Positions 42,100-52,889 of a stretch of DNA of 64,000 nt are shown here, one piece after another. Source of the stretch: Corticium candelabrum (lineage: Eukaryota > Porifera > Homoscleromorpha > Homosclerophorida > Plakinidae); NCBI RefSeq assembly GCF_963422355.1, contig NC_085091.1, positions 5,405,184 to 5,469,183 on the forward strand, read 5' to 3'. The stretch's first letter is position 1. Each line of letters opens with the position of its first letter. The notes beneath the pieces were generated by a model. That model was not told the DNA's origin. It saw nothing but the letters and a program-made list of their open reading frames with translations, and did not search any database. The translations under genes were made by a program, and so were the position numbers.

Positions 42100-43483
42100 C
42101 ATCTCAGGAGGATGAAAATCAAGTTATTGCATTGACTCTGTCACAAAGAATGTTTACTGTCCAGAAAGTGTTCGTGATACATTAAGGAAACTTGAGTTGA
42201 ATGTACGAGTAAATGACTGTTTCTTAACTTTTAGAGTTGATACAGGAGCGAACGTTTCATTGATGGATGAGATAGCGTGGAATAAATTGGGACAGCACAA
42301 GTTGAGTAAGGAGAAAGAGCAGCTAAGAAATGCTTCAGGTCGAATCATGAGATTTAAGAGCATGATGACAGGTCAGGTTAGATTTTGCAGCAACCTTGCA
42401 CCTATTCAATTCTACGTGAGATAAGGAAAAGGATCAAACCTGGTGGGAATGGATTGGTTAAAAAATGTTGGGATGGCGACAGTGTGCATAGACTATCTTA
42501 AAGCTATGGAAAATCATAGCGGTGTAATGTTGACAGAATCAAATGAGATTTCAGCACCATTGAAGAAACTATTACAGCAGTTCTCAGAATTATTTGCAGA
42601 AGAACTGGGTTGCTGCAGTGAGATTGTGTTCATCTCTGTGCGACCAGAGGCGGATTTGAAGGTTTTTCCATTTCGACGACATCCTATGCATCTTCGGACA
42701 CAGATCGAGAATGAATTGGAAAGGAACGTGAAAACGATGTATTGGGACCAGTTAACATCGCTCTATGTGTTTTCCAACAGTGAACATTGTTAAACCGAAT
42801 AGTGATATCAGGATATGCGGTGATTTTAAACCCCTCAATCGGATTATGGTAGTTGATCAATATCCAATTCCCATACCAAAAGAGATGTTTAGTTCCCTAG
42901 CTGGGGGTAAAATGTTTTCGAAGATTGATCTGAAGGATGCTTACAACCAGATGTTCGGTGGACGAAGAAAGTCAAAAGTGGCTGGTGACTAACACGCACA
43001 AAGGACTGTTCAAATATAGACGATTACCGTTTGGAATCAGTTCAGCGCCTGCCATTTTTCAGAAAACAATAGCCAAAGTCTTGGAAGGCGTGAGAGGAAT
43101 TTGCATCCATATGGATGATATTCCTATCTCAGGAAAAGATGAACAAGAACACATGCAGAATTTGTCCGAAGTATTTCAAAAGTTACAGCAACCTGGTTTC
43201 CGTAATAGAAGAGAAATGTTCGTTCTGTCAACCATCTGTGCAATATTTGGGACATATGTTTGACAGCTCAGGAATCAGAGTATCAAATGAAAGAGTTAAG
43301 ACAATGCAATTGATGAAAGCACCTAAAGACCAGTCAGAGTTACGATCATTCTTATCTATGGTTTATTATTTTGGAAAATGTTTTCCACATATGTCCAGCC
43401 ATACTCTACCTCTAAATCAACTGCTGAAGAAAGATACAAAATGGAACTGGTCATCAAGACAAGAAGTGCTTTTCAAAAGGTGA
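42100..43483 (+). pseudogene. pol: Gypsy-4 protease and reverse transcriptase
   Basis: Protease at FRVDTGANVSLMDEIAW (about 42232-42282, DTGA). RT in several frames: VKPNSDIRICGDFKPLNRIM (about 42790-42850), FSKIDLKDAYNQM (about 42916), FKYRRLPFGISSAPAIFQKT (about 43009-43068) and ICIHMDDIPISGKD (about 43100, catalytic DD present). ...QYLGHMFDSSGIRVS follows in another frame (about 43240). Frame breaks near 42425, 42780, 42960, 43200 and 43480. Confidence 0.8.
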
Positions 43484-44070
43484 AACAAGAGCTAACATCT
43501 TTACCAATACTGGCAAAATATGATATGTCTCTTCCCGTTTGACTAGCCTGTGACGCAAGCGAAAAAGGCTTAGGAGTATGTTTGTTGCAAGTGACCGAAG
43601 GGAAAGAGCATCCAGTGGCGTACGCGTCAAAGTCTTTGACAAAAGCTGAACAGAATTATTTTCAGATAGAGTTTGAGGCGTTATCCATAATATTTGGGAC
43701 TAGAAAATTTCGACATTTTCTACTGGGTAGAAAGTTTGTTCTCAGAACTGACCATCGACCATTACTGACAGTTTTTGATCCTACCAAACTGACAACTCCT
43801 ACCTGAACAAGTCGGCAACTTGCTCGCTGGGCACTCCAGTTATCACATTATGACTATCAAATTCAATACCGGCGATCAGTTGAACTTGGGAATGCAGACT
43901 GTCTATCCCGTCTCCCAATTGGACATGACGAGGATTTTGAACAAACAAATGAATACCAAGATCAGTCAGAAAGATATATAGCGGCAATGGAATCTCATTT
44001 CATCAAAGATGGACCAATTCTTTTTGATCATTTACAAAGATATACTAAACAGGATCGCACTCTTTAACAA
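43484..44070 (+). pseudogene. pol: Gypsy-4 RNase H
   Basis: After a TGA at about 43541 the frame gives ACDASEKGLGVCLL (about 43548-43590), VAYASKSLTKAEQNYFQIEF and LRTDHRPLLTVFDP (about 43740-43785). ELGNADCLSRLP-type sequence follows at about 43885-43915. Catalytic Asp/Glu positions are retained but the frame is interrupted. Confidence 0.75.
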
Positions 44071-44073
44071 GTT

Positions 44074-45244
44074 ATGAAATTCATCAATGACGGCTGGCCT
44101 TCAACAGTTAAGACCAAAGCTCTTTTAGATTTTGTTGCATACCAGCATCAGTTGTTAGTGTGTGACGGATGCGTAATGAAACGTGCAGAAGAGCCTAGAA
44201 TAGTGATTCCAAAGGCAATAAGGGAACAATTACTATCAGAATTGCAGAAAGCACCCGTTGGTATGGAGAGAATGAAGAAACTTGCACGGAGGTTCATATG
44301 GTGGCCAGGTATCGACAGAGATATAGAGAGTATGGCCCAAAATTGTGAAAATTGTGCTGTGCATGCTGATAGACCACCAGAAGTACCCTTACATCCATGG
44401 GAGTTTTCTGAGTGCCCTTGGGCAAGAATTTACATTGATTTTGCCGAATCATTTTGCAAAAATGTGGTTTGTTGTGGTCGATGCGTTTTCAAAATGTCCT
44501 GAGGTAATACAGCTACCTGAGAGAGCGACTTCAGCGAGCCAAACCATTACTCAACTTCGTCGCATCTTCGCAAGGTTTGGTAATCCGAAGCAAATCGTGT
44601 CAGATAATAGGCCCCAATTCGTATCGTCAGAATTCAGAAATTTCTGTAAGAAACAGGGTATTCGTCATACCTTAGTACCTCCCTACCATCTCCAAAGCAA
44701 CGGGCAAGCGGAACATTTTGTTAAAACGTTGAAAGGGGCAATCAAGAAAGGCATGGAAAGCGGAAAGGCAAGTTTGGAAGAGGTAGTGACAGATTTTTTG
44801 TCAGTCTACAGAAATACCAGCCATAACACTACAAACGTTTCTCCAGCCAGACTCCTAATGAATAGGGATCTGCGATGTCAACTGGATTTACTAAAGCCGC
44901 CACAAAAGTCCTCAGTGTTGACCATGACTTTGAAGGAAACGGTGAAAAAGGCTTAAGCAAAACAAAAGAGAGGTCACGACCAAACAGCGAGTGAGAGAAA
45001 TGCAATTAGAGCGTATGATATGGTGTTGGTACGTCACGCAAAGATGCCGAAGTGGAGAAACGCCAGAGTAGTACAAGTTTTGGGGGAGAGGTATTATACA
45101 GTACAGTATAGAGACACGGGAGTAAGACAAAAGGTTCACGTGGATCACTTGAGACTGCACCCACGGTCAAATCAATTACCAACCCAGCAGCTAGTACAAG
45201 ATGAACCAAATCTAGAGCCTAGAGACGTCGCAGGTAGCAATTGA
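44074..45244 (+). pseudogene. pol: Gypsy-4 integrase and C-terminal tail
   Basis: Zinc region IVIPKAIREQLLSELQKAPV, RRFIWWPGIDRDIESMAQNC and ENCAVHADRP (about 44200-44375); the first His is Pro/Val here. Catalytic core: ARIYIDFAESF (first Asp, about 44425), a frameshift at about 44460, VVDAFSKCPEVIQLP, QIVSDNRPQFVSSEF (second Asp) and QSNGQAEHFVKTLK (Glu, about 44695). Then YRNTSHNTTNVSPARLLMNR. The tail 45020-45244 (ARVVQVLGERYYTVQYRDTG) is a GPY/F- or chromo-like module. Confidence 0.8.
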
Positions 45245-45485
45245 GACAACAAACGAGAGGATCAATTTCGCAGTGACACAGAGCCTGAGTCCTTAGACGA
45301 TGGTACTGAAGACGAGTTGAGTGCGCCTAAAGTTGCCGAAGGATTAGAGCAGCGAGGAAGGAGTCAGCGTACTACAAAGGCGATACCACCTACAAGATAT
45401 GGAGAGTGGACAGTGTAGAGAGGCTATAGAACTGATAATCATAGCGCTGTAAATTTTGTGTTTTGAGTAGAAAGGAGGGAGATGA

Positions 45486-45618
45486 TGTGGCCTCCGAGGT
45501 TTCATAGGCGGGGCAGCTCAGTCATTTGGTTAGCCGACAAACGGATACTTATTTTCTTAGTTGTGTCTCTTCTGTTCAATTACATTTATTCTTACCAATC
45601 TTTGAGTCCTAGGCTACA
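45486..45618 (+). repeat. Gypsy-4 3' LTR
   Basis: TGTGGCCTCC...TAGGCTACA, preceded by the purine-rich AAAGGAGGGAGATGA and followed by GTACT. Confidence 0.9.
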
Positions 45619-46640
45619 GTACTAGCCAGTTGTCATCTGCATGATCACCATGGGCAATACAATAGTTGTGTATAACACAGCATGCAAATATTACAAAGCC
45701 AAGGTTCAAGTGAGTTCTTTGTTGTATGAGGAGGATCCTTCATCAACCTTTAACCAGCGCAAATCTTTGCTCTACCACGATTCTTCCCCTAGAAAACCTT
45801 GCGTTGAATGCTGCTTCATGTCTTGTTAGATTGCCGCTGTTGGGAAAGTCTTCATTAGCCATGATAGTAATAATTATGTAGCATCTGCCATAATTAAAAT
45901 TGGATCTGATTGCCGTATATTTTTACTGTTCCACCGCCAGAAAAACCTGTTTCTAGTGTCTGCCCTTGCCTGTACAACCAGCTGTTAGCATATATCCTGG
46001 CATCATGTACGCGACCAGGCTATCCAAATAAAATGTGGGTGAACAAGAGGTCACAGTCTACAGTGCCATGGAGTACAGGATAGAAATTTTTGTTGTTGTA
46101 ATAATCTTGCGGATGGACAGATGCTCCTGCTATGGGACAATGTGTCCATCTCATGCTCTTCCAATTCTAATCAATTCGCTTATATCCCTGAAGGCCCTCT
46201 TACTACATCTTAGCCTACGGCCTGTTGGCATTCGTATGTACGTGGGCCCTATTAGACGATCTATCGCTCGGCTAACGTCGTTTGTGATTAAGGATGCAGT
46301 TGATATGCCAACACCAAACAGAAGTGCAATGGTTCGGTATTCGTTGTGGCCAGACAGCCTCCACAGTACAATGGCAACTCTTTTACCACAAAGAGTGCCT
46401 TTCTGAACTCGCTCGTTCTCTGCGATGGCCGGATGGAAATCGGCACACAAACGCAAGAACGTTATTTTTGTCATTCTGAAGTTATCTTCTACGTCATTTC
46501 AAACCAGACTCGCTTGATCCAACCACCTGCACCTGCGGAGCTTCATCTACTCTGTTCGCCTTCATTCGATTTTTCTAAGCAGGAGCTGACAAAGTACTGC
46601 AAATATTTGCAGAAACTTCTTACGAAACAATAGCGTCGAC
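45619..46640 (-). pseudogene. HARBI1-like Harbinger transposase (broken, 3' end displaced)
   Basis: Reading the - strand from about 46520: NFRMTKITFLRLCADFHPAI, KRVAIVLWRLSGHNEYRTIA, LLFGVGISTASLI and PTYIRMPTGRRL (to about 46220). Then, in other frames, NKNFYPVLLHGTVDCDLLF-type sequence with FGYPGRVHDARIYANSWLY (about 46060-45980), FSRGRIVVEQRFALVKG (about 45770-45715) and VIFACCVIHNYCIAHGDHAD (about 45690-45635). These are the helix-turn-helix and DDE blocks of HARBI1-type nucleases; the last Asp and Glu regions are present. The C-terminal residues continue past Gypsy-4 at 41058-40990. Confidence 0.75.
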
Positions 46641-47040
46641 GCCAGTAGTCGTAGCTGATTGTTGCGCTGTAACGCAATTTGTCGACTCCGCCTAGCTATG
46701 GCTGCATACTGCCGACGGTGAATAAATAACAAGAGCATAGTATGTTTGTCAATCGAAGAATGTAATGTAATAATATATACAGTAATTGCATGCCAATGTT
46801 GTTAACCTTGCAGTAACCATGCTTGCTAGTCTGGTTAGTGCTAACCAAGAATATGACACTTAAATACTTTCAGGCGGTCTGCAAAATATTAGTTATCTAT
46901 TATTATGTTTGCTAACCAAGGTCGCTAAACCTAGTGCAAAAACGCCAGAAGTCTGCAGATTGATACAGTCAGTTGGTTGTCTCTCTCTTCACTTCCACTT
47001 CCTGTACCAGCCTTGTCATCACTCACTAAACTAGCTTGTT
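46641..47040. other. Noncoding interval
   Basis: No gene or clear repeat; a Harbinger right end is expected near here but was not recognised. Confidence 0.4.
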
Positions 47041-47041
47041 T

Positions 47042-47296
47042 CTATCCAAAAATCACTTTGTCTACGTATTTTCTAAACTGTTCCTCTGTTACTTCACCTG
47101 ATTTCTTTTTAGTACATTTCCGTACTGAACCCACTTCCTCTGTTGTCCTGTTTCCTAACTTTTCTAGGTTTTCTATTACCGCTGCCACTTCACTCACCTT
47201 TTGTTGTATCGCTTTCAATTCCTCATTTATTCCCTTAATCACGCTCTGAATGACCTTTACCACACGCTGAAGGCCCTTTTCCAAATGGGAAGTCAT
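47042..47296 (-). CDS. Small coiled-coil ORF, unknown
   Basis: 84 codons from ATG 47296: LEKGLQRVVKVIQSVIKGIN, EELKAIQQKVSEVAAVIENL and a charged end (KKKSGEVTEEQF). The heptad spacing of Leu/Val/Ile through residues 5-50 predicts a coiled coil. There is no neighbour that helps. It could be an exon of a larger gene or a transposon gag-like helix; real coding status is uncertain. Confidence 0.35.
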   Translation of the reverse strand: MTSHLEKGLQRVVKVIQSVIKGINEELKAIQQKVSEVAAVIENLEKLGNRTTEEVGSVRKCTKKKSGEVTEEQFRKYVDKVIFG

Positions 47297-47299
47297 CTT

Positions 47300-48540
47300 T
47301 AGTAACTATCTTCACACTCCAACTCAGCTGTATCAATTAGTCAGTAGCAAACCCACCGGCGTAGCGTGATCCTAATTTTTGGGGAGATAATAATTAGGCA
47401 AAAACCACGTCTCTTTCTCACATGCAAAGCCCCGCCCAATTTCTATTTTCGAGCTCGCAGTTTGTATATCTAACTAAGTAAATAATATAAATTTCAGGTT
47501 ACAAATAAGCTGCTGGACTGTGTGCTGCGTCAGTGTGCGTATAAAGGAGTGGAAACACTATTATTGTCCAAACCAAAAATGTTTTAATGGCTCGCAGGGT
47601 TGGTCAAATGCAAATTAAATGGCATTTCGATGACAATAGAATCTAAGCTAAAAGACCAATTCAGTGAAAACGACGTTGACCAATTTTATCATTTCGTAAT
47701 ATAGTTAGCAATATAGGTTAGCTAATTAGTTAGAATAACCTGTGGAGAAAGTACCGTGAGGTGCAAGCAAATCATTAGGTAGCGAAGCCGCAGGAAAATC
47801 CATTATCCGATCAATCGAGTTGTCGACCTCAACTACACAGACTTAAAAATAATTGATGGATTGGCTTCTGCATCTTTTTTGATGCGGTCTTCTTTGACTC
47901 CTCCGTTGCCGGACAGCGTAGTAAACGTCTCAAATAAGTGATGGTCATGCGCACTTTCCGTGTCCACGATTTCTCGACTCTGGTCTTATCATAATAAAAT
48001 GATGATGTGTATTATGAAAGAGGTAGAGTCAATTAACGTCGTCGATCGTCAACATACTACTCTGAGATTAAGCGGACTGTCACTGTTTAGTAACTTAAAT
48101 TCTAGTTTTGCTTGAAGCAGAATGACACGCCCAAAATGTTTGAGGGCTCCAGCCTTCTGTATCTCCCCCGACGCTACGTCGGTGGCAAAGCTCTCTTTAT
48201 GACCCTTTCTAGTCCCTTCTATGTTATTTACGAGGCTGCAAGTAAGGATCCTTCTCCATAACAGCTTCGCCTTCAAACATCTCAAATGGTATATATGGAA
48301 ACCAATTTATATCAATAGCAGCAAACCCGAGTAAACTCACTTTGTACGTGTCATCTTCCATTAAAGTTGAATAATGTCGTCTACATCAGCTTCAGTTTTC
48401 TCCTTCGTACCAGTGTTCTCCTTTTTTATATTTCTGAGATGACTAAGTTTTTTCTCTTTTGAAGCGGCTTCAAATATCAGTGACTTTGCATTCTCTATCT
48501 CTCCTGTATTAAACCCCCTCTTCACGACATCTCCAGGTGT
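47300..48540. other. Interval with two short minus ORFs, unassigned
   Basis: 48049-48285 and 48361-48561 on - give LGR-poor, Lys-rich peptides (e.g. NTGEIENAKSLIFEAASKEK). They lack known motifs. The rest is AT-rich noncoding DNA. Confidence 0.3.
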
Positions 48541-48714
48541 GTCGAGAGGCACGCAATGCATCTTGTTCTGTAGAAATTATAAAACACTAAAAACAACCAC
48601 GTTGCTAGAATTGTTTGTCAACGCCTTCCCACATCCAAGACCTTCAAATATGTCTTTTATACAAATTTTGTTGCTGAATCCAACAGTCCAACCAAATTTT
48701 TCTGTTTGTAATAT

Positions 48715-48915
48715 GTTTTTGGGTATTTTTCAAAACCTTCCACAGGCCCAACGATATTTTATCAAGCAAGTTTGCCATAGCTCGCTTGGTAATGGTGCTT
48801 CCTGCTACCAATGCGAGCAGTGAGAGGACTTTCTCAACGATGATGAGACTTAAAACGCATATTCGAAGAAAATCTGGACAAGCGAAAAATTGGACAATGC
48901 AAGATTGTAAAACCT
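48715..48915 (+). pseudogene. hAT dimerisation-domain relic (third hAT)
   Basis: FQNLPQAQRYFIKQV (about 48728-48773), then in another frame IARLVMVLPATNASSERTFS (48777-48836) and TMMRLKTHIRRKSGQAK (to about 48885), TAG at about 48911. LPATNAxSERxFSxxxRxKTxxR is the hallmark of the hAT C-terminal dimerisation region, with the last catalytic Glu in SER. The rest of the transposase is not seen. Confidence 0.7.
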
Positions 48916-49407
48916 AGATCTAAAAATTTTCTCAAGAATAGGTAGATTCTCAAGAAGCCTATCATCGACGAGAAAATCGGCAAGCAGCGAGGAAGATATG
49001 CCTCAAACCCTTGCAACGACCAATTGATATCGTTTTACCCATTGACATTGAATCCGTTTATATCGACCTACTCAGAGTTGTGACTCAATCGCACGACGTT
49101 TGTATGACCACCGTATGCAGCCGTCTTGGTAGCTTCTTGAACGTGAGTGGCGCCGAGATGTCGACATAGGTGCACAATAACGGTATGGCCTCAAGTGGCA
49201 ACCTTGGTCATGACTTTACCCGGAGAAAGGATATACTGGTCTGCAAGGAAATCTTTCCCATCGGGATGCATTCGACCACCCAACCAATAGACTTCTAGAA
49301 CTCTCTGTGTACTCACAGGAATTCGGCAATAATCGAACCTTGAAAGCACACCGCTAGAAATGCTGAAAGAATTCGTATAGTTATTATCTCCAATGTATGT
49401 ATATATA

Positions 49408-50069
49408 CTATAGATCACATGTATCTAACGTAATTTTCCTATATTCTATAACCTCGACATTGGGTGGACTGGAGGAAAGGTTATGACCTAACGAAGACGT
49501 TTGCGCTTCTCTTTTACTTTTCTCTGCTTCAGTTGCAATAGATTTCGCTGAGTCTCTTTTGTAAGACGTATGCGACATTGCTCGAATAGATCTGACACCA
49601 GCCTTATAATAAGGTCGGGACATATCTCTTCGGTGCACAGTTGCCAGAATTCGTTGAAACAATCGATCAATACTTTTCTGGCTGAAAAGAATGGAAGCGG
49701 TCCGGGATCTGTATTGGTTATAACATGTTTGTAGACCCCGATGGTTTCCTTCACCATCTCGATAAATGTATCGGTGATACGGATGTTGTCACCTCTATTC
49801 GTATATTCTCTTCGGTAGTGAGATCTGCTCGTTTGAACATGCCGATGTATGGAGCATCTAACCTCACGAGATGTCCCATATGCATCAACCTACATTCAAC
49901 TCTCTGCACGATACTCGCTGGGTAATCGTGTTGACGAGATCGATGTTTTTACCGTAGATCGACAACCAGCAGTGCAACATAGCAACATCACCAGGACTCA
50001 GAGTTCTGGGTGGACCGACAATGTTCTTCTGATTCAACTCCATATCCTTAATGGTGAATATTTGTAGCT
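49408..50069 (-). pseudogene. Unrecognised coding-like stretch
   Basis: Reading - from 50069, open pieces include DMELNQKNIVGPPRTLSPGD, VAMLHCWLSIYGKNIDLVNT, then FIEMVKETIGVYKHVITNTD and LIDCFNEFWQLCTEEICPDL (49757-49488), with an overlapping frame to 49408 that is Lys/Ser-rich. Amino-acid use looks protein-like and successive pieces follow each other with frame changes. I cannot name the family; it could be an old transposon or host pseudogene. Confidence 0.35.
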
Positions 50070-50505
50070 CGGTTTACTATTGGTGTATATACCCATGATA
50101 TAATAACAGCTCATGCCTTGGTATACTTGTGGGGATACAACATTGAATCATTTTACGTCTAGCCGCGTAATCAACCACCCGGTTAATACATCAAACAAAA
50201 GGTAACGAGTGACCAAATAGCTCCATAGTCATTGCATCAAATTTAGTCACAGCTGTCATTGCGCACAATTCCGTGGTTATATACTTGAAATGTTATTTGC
50301 CTAATAGTGTGCAACTTTAATTAACGTAGACTTAACGTAATTAACGTACAAAATTTATAATGTACGGTAGACCCTCCTTTTAGTACAATTATAACACTAT
50401 AAGTGACAGATATACGCACGCAGCAAAACAAACAATTAAAAGTCAGTTACTACTTTATGTCATTACACTGTATGCTTAACTATTATCACAAGCTATAGTC
50501 ACCAC
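50070..50505. other. AT-rich interval
   Basis: No feature seen. Confidence 0.5.
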
Positions 50506-51125
50506 CTACTCATCTAGGTGGGCCTCACTTTCAATGAGTCCCAGCAGGTCCACTTTGATAGGTCTATACGTAGAGGATCTTGTTCCACGGATACACAGTA
50601 TACTCGAGCGAAGTAGGGCAAAACTCAATCTACAGCGAATTAATTGCATAATTCTACTGTACTGCTCTCCTGACTTGGCTGCATGCAGACTTGCCACTCG
50701 CTTATAGAAGGTTGTTGCCTCTGGGCCTGTGCTTCCGTATGACGTAAACACTAATGGAGTGAAAGACCCATGCTCAACTTCCCGAATTCTCTCACCGTAA
50801 GCGCGTTTCTTCTCATTCTCGTGACTCACATAGGCGGATTTGAGTGAAGAGTGTTTGCGGTTGGAAGCAGCGTTTGGGTAGAAAACCCTCACATCAAAAA
50901 ATGCCCGTTCTCCATGCCTCCACACTCCTCTAGCAGAAATGTCGACCCTAGCGTTATCATCTGTGATGGCAGTGCGATGCGCAAACTGTTCTCCATCCAA
51001 GGGACGAAGTACAGGTTCGATTGTAACATCTGTAGAAACCTCCCTTAGAAGATCAGCTGTGATGTTCCGGATCTCGTTGTGCCTTAGCGTGGGAAAGCCG
51101 CCTTTCTGGCATATTTAGTACAATT
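50506..51125 (-). pseudogene. C-terminal (PD-(D/E)XK-like) domain of a retroelement polyprotein
   Basis: Open on - from about 51110 with no start: GFPTLRHNEIRNI-like start (AFPTLRHNEIRNITADLLRE), IEPVLRPLDGEQFAHRT, DDNARVDISARGVWRHGERA, FFDVRVFYPNA, HENEKKRAYGERIREVEHGS, FTPLVFTSYGSTGPEATTFY, RCRLSFALLRSSILCIRGTR. It stops at 50506. This combination is widespread in invertebrate genomes at the C terminus of RT-bearing polyproteins, and the D..R.D...FFDVRV spacing suggests a PD-(D/E)XK nuclease fold. No RT is nearby, so it is a fragment. Assignment is from family memory. Confidence 0.55.
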
Positions 51126-51224
51126 ATTGTCAACAGATTGGTAAAAATTTCAATATTTGTGATATATAAAGTGAGTGAGTGATAGATTGTGTTCTGGCAC
51201 ATAGCCTTTTATCACTCAGGACTT

Positions 51225-51480
51225 CTTACCAAGTCCCAAGAAGAGATGAGAAGATGAATAGCAAAATCGGTCGTCTCCTCCAGTAAACTCAAACTTTTCT
51301 CAAATTTCCCGTTCTCTCTGTAACAGTAACAAAGATTTATGAGAAGTAAAATAGAAAACATTGAATTATAATTTGCATCTTTCCATGTATACGTACTTGT
51401 AGACATTTCCACTAGATTCCAGTGTCATCGCCTCGCCTTTCCAACTTGAGGGACGCTTCGTATGTGTTTATCGAATATTC
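51225..51480 (-). pseudogene. TPR-like exon relics
   Basis: On -, an exon-like segment between an acceptor (ttactgttacag) and a donor (GACTTG/gtaagaag) reads ENGKFEKSLSLLEETTDFAI (about 51320-51229). An earlier segment reads YEASLKLERRGDDTGI (about 51470-51422), followed by a stop and a GTACGT donor. Together they resemble the A/B helices of tetratricopeptide repeats (…YEASL..., …G(K/N)FEKSL..LEE). Possibly exons of a host TPR gene or its pseudogene. Confidence 0.3.
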
Positions 51481-51489
51481 GTATTTCCC

Positions 51490-52265
51490 TCCATATGTAT
51501 ATGTAAGCAAGGTTTTTAGCGCTAAAACACAATCACAATATTTAATTTGTATTAATATAATATAGATTCTTCTATTTCCAACCAAACTATTTGAAAGATT
51601 ATTGTACTTACCTTCTTTTATAAACGCGTATATATTTCAATCGTTTTCGGTTATTTTTGATCTACCATATTCTATCTCAAGCGTTCCATTTTGCTGACAT
51701 CGTGTGTTTATATTATATTTGCAACGCCTATTTGACAAAAGTGTGCTAAGCTTTGCACACAAGTTTTGATTTGTATTTTTGTATTAAGGAAATATCGATA
51801 TATTTTATTTATGTACTCAAATCACAAAGTTCCTACAGCTGGACAGCCTCAAAAAATATATCGACGTAATCGCTAAACAAAACTTTCATCCAATATTTTT
51901 CTAAATGAATAAAAAATCCATAAAATGCCACAATTTTTATTCTTTGACTATTCTTTGACTATCCCTTTGGCGCTAGCACGTTCGGACGACGTTGGGACGA
52001 GGTTTATTACTGTGGAATTTGACACGCCGTTTGCCCCGTCTTTCTCTGCGTGACGTATTTGGCATTCATGTGCAGACCTGCTAGTTTCACAAGAAATCCG
52101 ACAGAAAGTCTTGGTGTGATTTCTTTCCGGTATCTTGGGGTTATACAAGAAAACCCTTCTAAATCCCTGCAATGTTAGTAGCAGGCCCGTAGCTTGGCTT
52201 GTGAAGTGGGCGGTGCGTAATACACCAAAATGGACCAATGACGTCACATACATGATAGTTTTAGC
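51490..52265. other. AT-rich interval
   Basis: No gene seen; a 101-codon - ORF (51948-52253) has no recognisable motif. Confidence 0.4.
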
Positions 52266-52267
52266 CT

Positions 52268-52278
52268 TTCGAATTATA

Positions 52279-52329
<51 letters not shown>
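52268..52329. repeat. (TA)n microsatellite
   Basis: About 28 TA units with a TATG interruption near 52280. Confidence 0.95.
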
Positions 52330-52332
<3 letters not shown>

Positions 52333-52354
52333 CACATTATTCGAATGGGCAACA

Positions 52355-52860
52355 TCTGATAATTGACACAAATTTTCGCGGATATATAATTGGGACATCA
52401 TACAATTCGCTTATTGGGCGGAGAAAACGCAAAATACCAGATAATATGTAACCCATTATAAGTGACCAAGTGTTCGCTGGAAGCGGTTTCGAAAGTCCCT
52501 GTTTAGAAGAAGCTTTCGCGATTCGTCGACAGTCACATGTGCTTCAAGCTTGCCAAGAGCTTCGTCGTCTCTTTCCGGCTGCAATGTCAAATTTTGCAAA
52601 CTACAGACAAGCACATAGATGCAGGGGACCTGCAGACTACCGCAAACGACACCATGTTTCAAAGTGAGATAAGGTTGCGTGCTGGCTAAAGGTGGAGGGC
52701 AAAATTGCAGCGGTTAGCGAGGCGCATAAGGAACAAACTTTTTGTGACGTTACAACCTACAGACGAACGCCAGCACAAAGCAAAGTTCCAGAATCCAGCC
52801 ACCGCCATGCAAGGGCACTATTCAAAGGCGATTACACAAAAAGGAACTCGATCTCGAGTT
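52355..52860 (+). repeat. Interspersed repeat, copy 1
   Basis: Matches 57205-57575 in order (ATTAACACAAATT(C)CGCG, AGATAATATGT(A/C)ACCC, GTGACCAAGT(G/A)TT, GAAGAAGCTT, CCACCGCCATG(C/G)AAGGGCACTA). The match spans about 370-500 bp with indels. A + frame is partly open here (SGFESPCLEEAFAIRRQSHV) but not in copy 2. The copy ends where an integrase-like relic begins. Confidence 0.7.
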
Positions 52861-52889
52861 CGCTCTTACCAGGGCGGAAAAATGTGCGG

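Larger units (their letters stand above)
41064..45618 (+). mobile_element. Gypsy-4: complete but degenerate Ty3/Gypsy element
   Basis: 4555 bp with 133-bp LTRs (41064-41196 and 45486-45618), flanked by the 5-bp duplication GTACT (41059-41063, 45619-45623). The LTRs differ at roughly 15 positions, so it is clearly older than Gypsy-3. Domains run gag knuckle, protease, RT, RNase H, integrase, GPY/chromo-like tail, with about ten frame breaks. It inserted in the Harbinger transposase. Confidence 0.9.
39820..46640. mobile_element. Harbinger-type DNA transposon, split by Gypsy-4
   Basis: It has the two genes expected of a PIF/Harbinger element: a Myb/SANT-like DNA-binding protein on + (39821-40830) and a HARBI1-like nuclease on - (46640-45619), facing each other. 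Gypsy-4 (41064-45618) sits inside the 3' end of the transposase frame; removing it and one GTACT rejoins the reading (…ADDNWLV before, VHDGNNGGRHSAA after). The rejoined element would be about 2.3 kb. Terminal inverted repeats and the 3-bp target duplication were not located. Confidence 0.7.
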
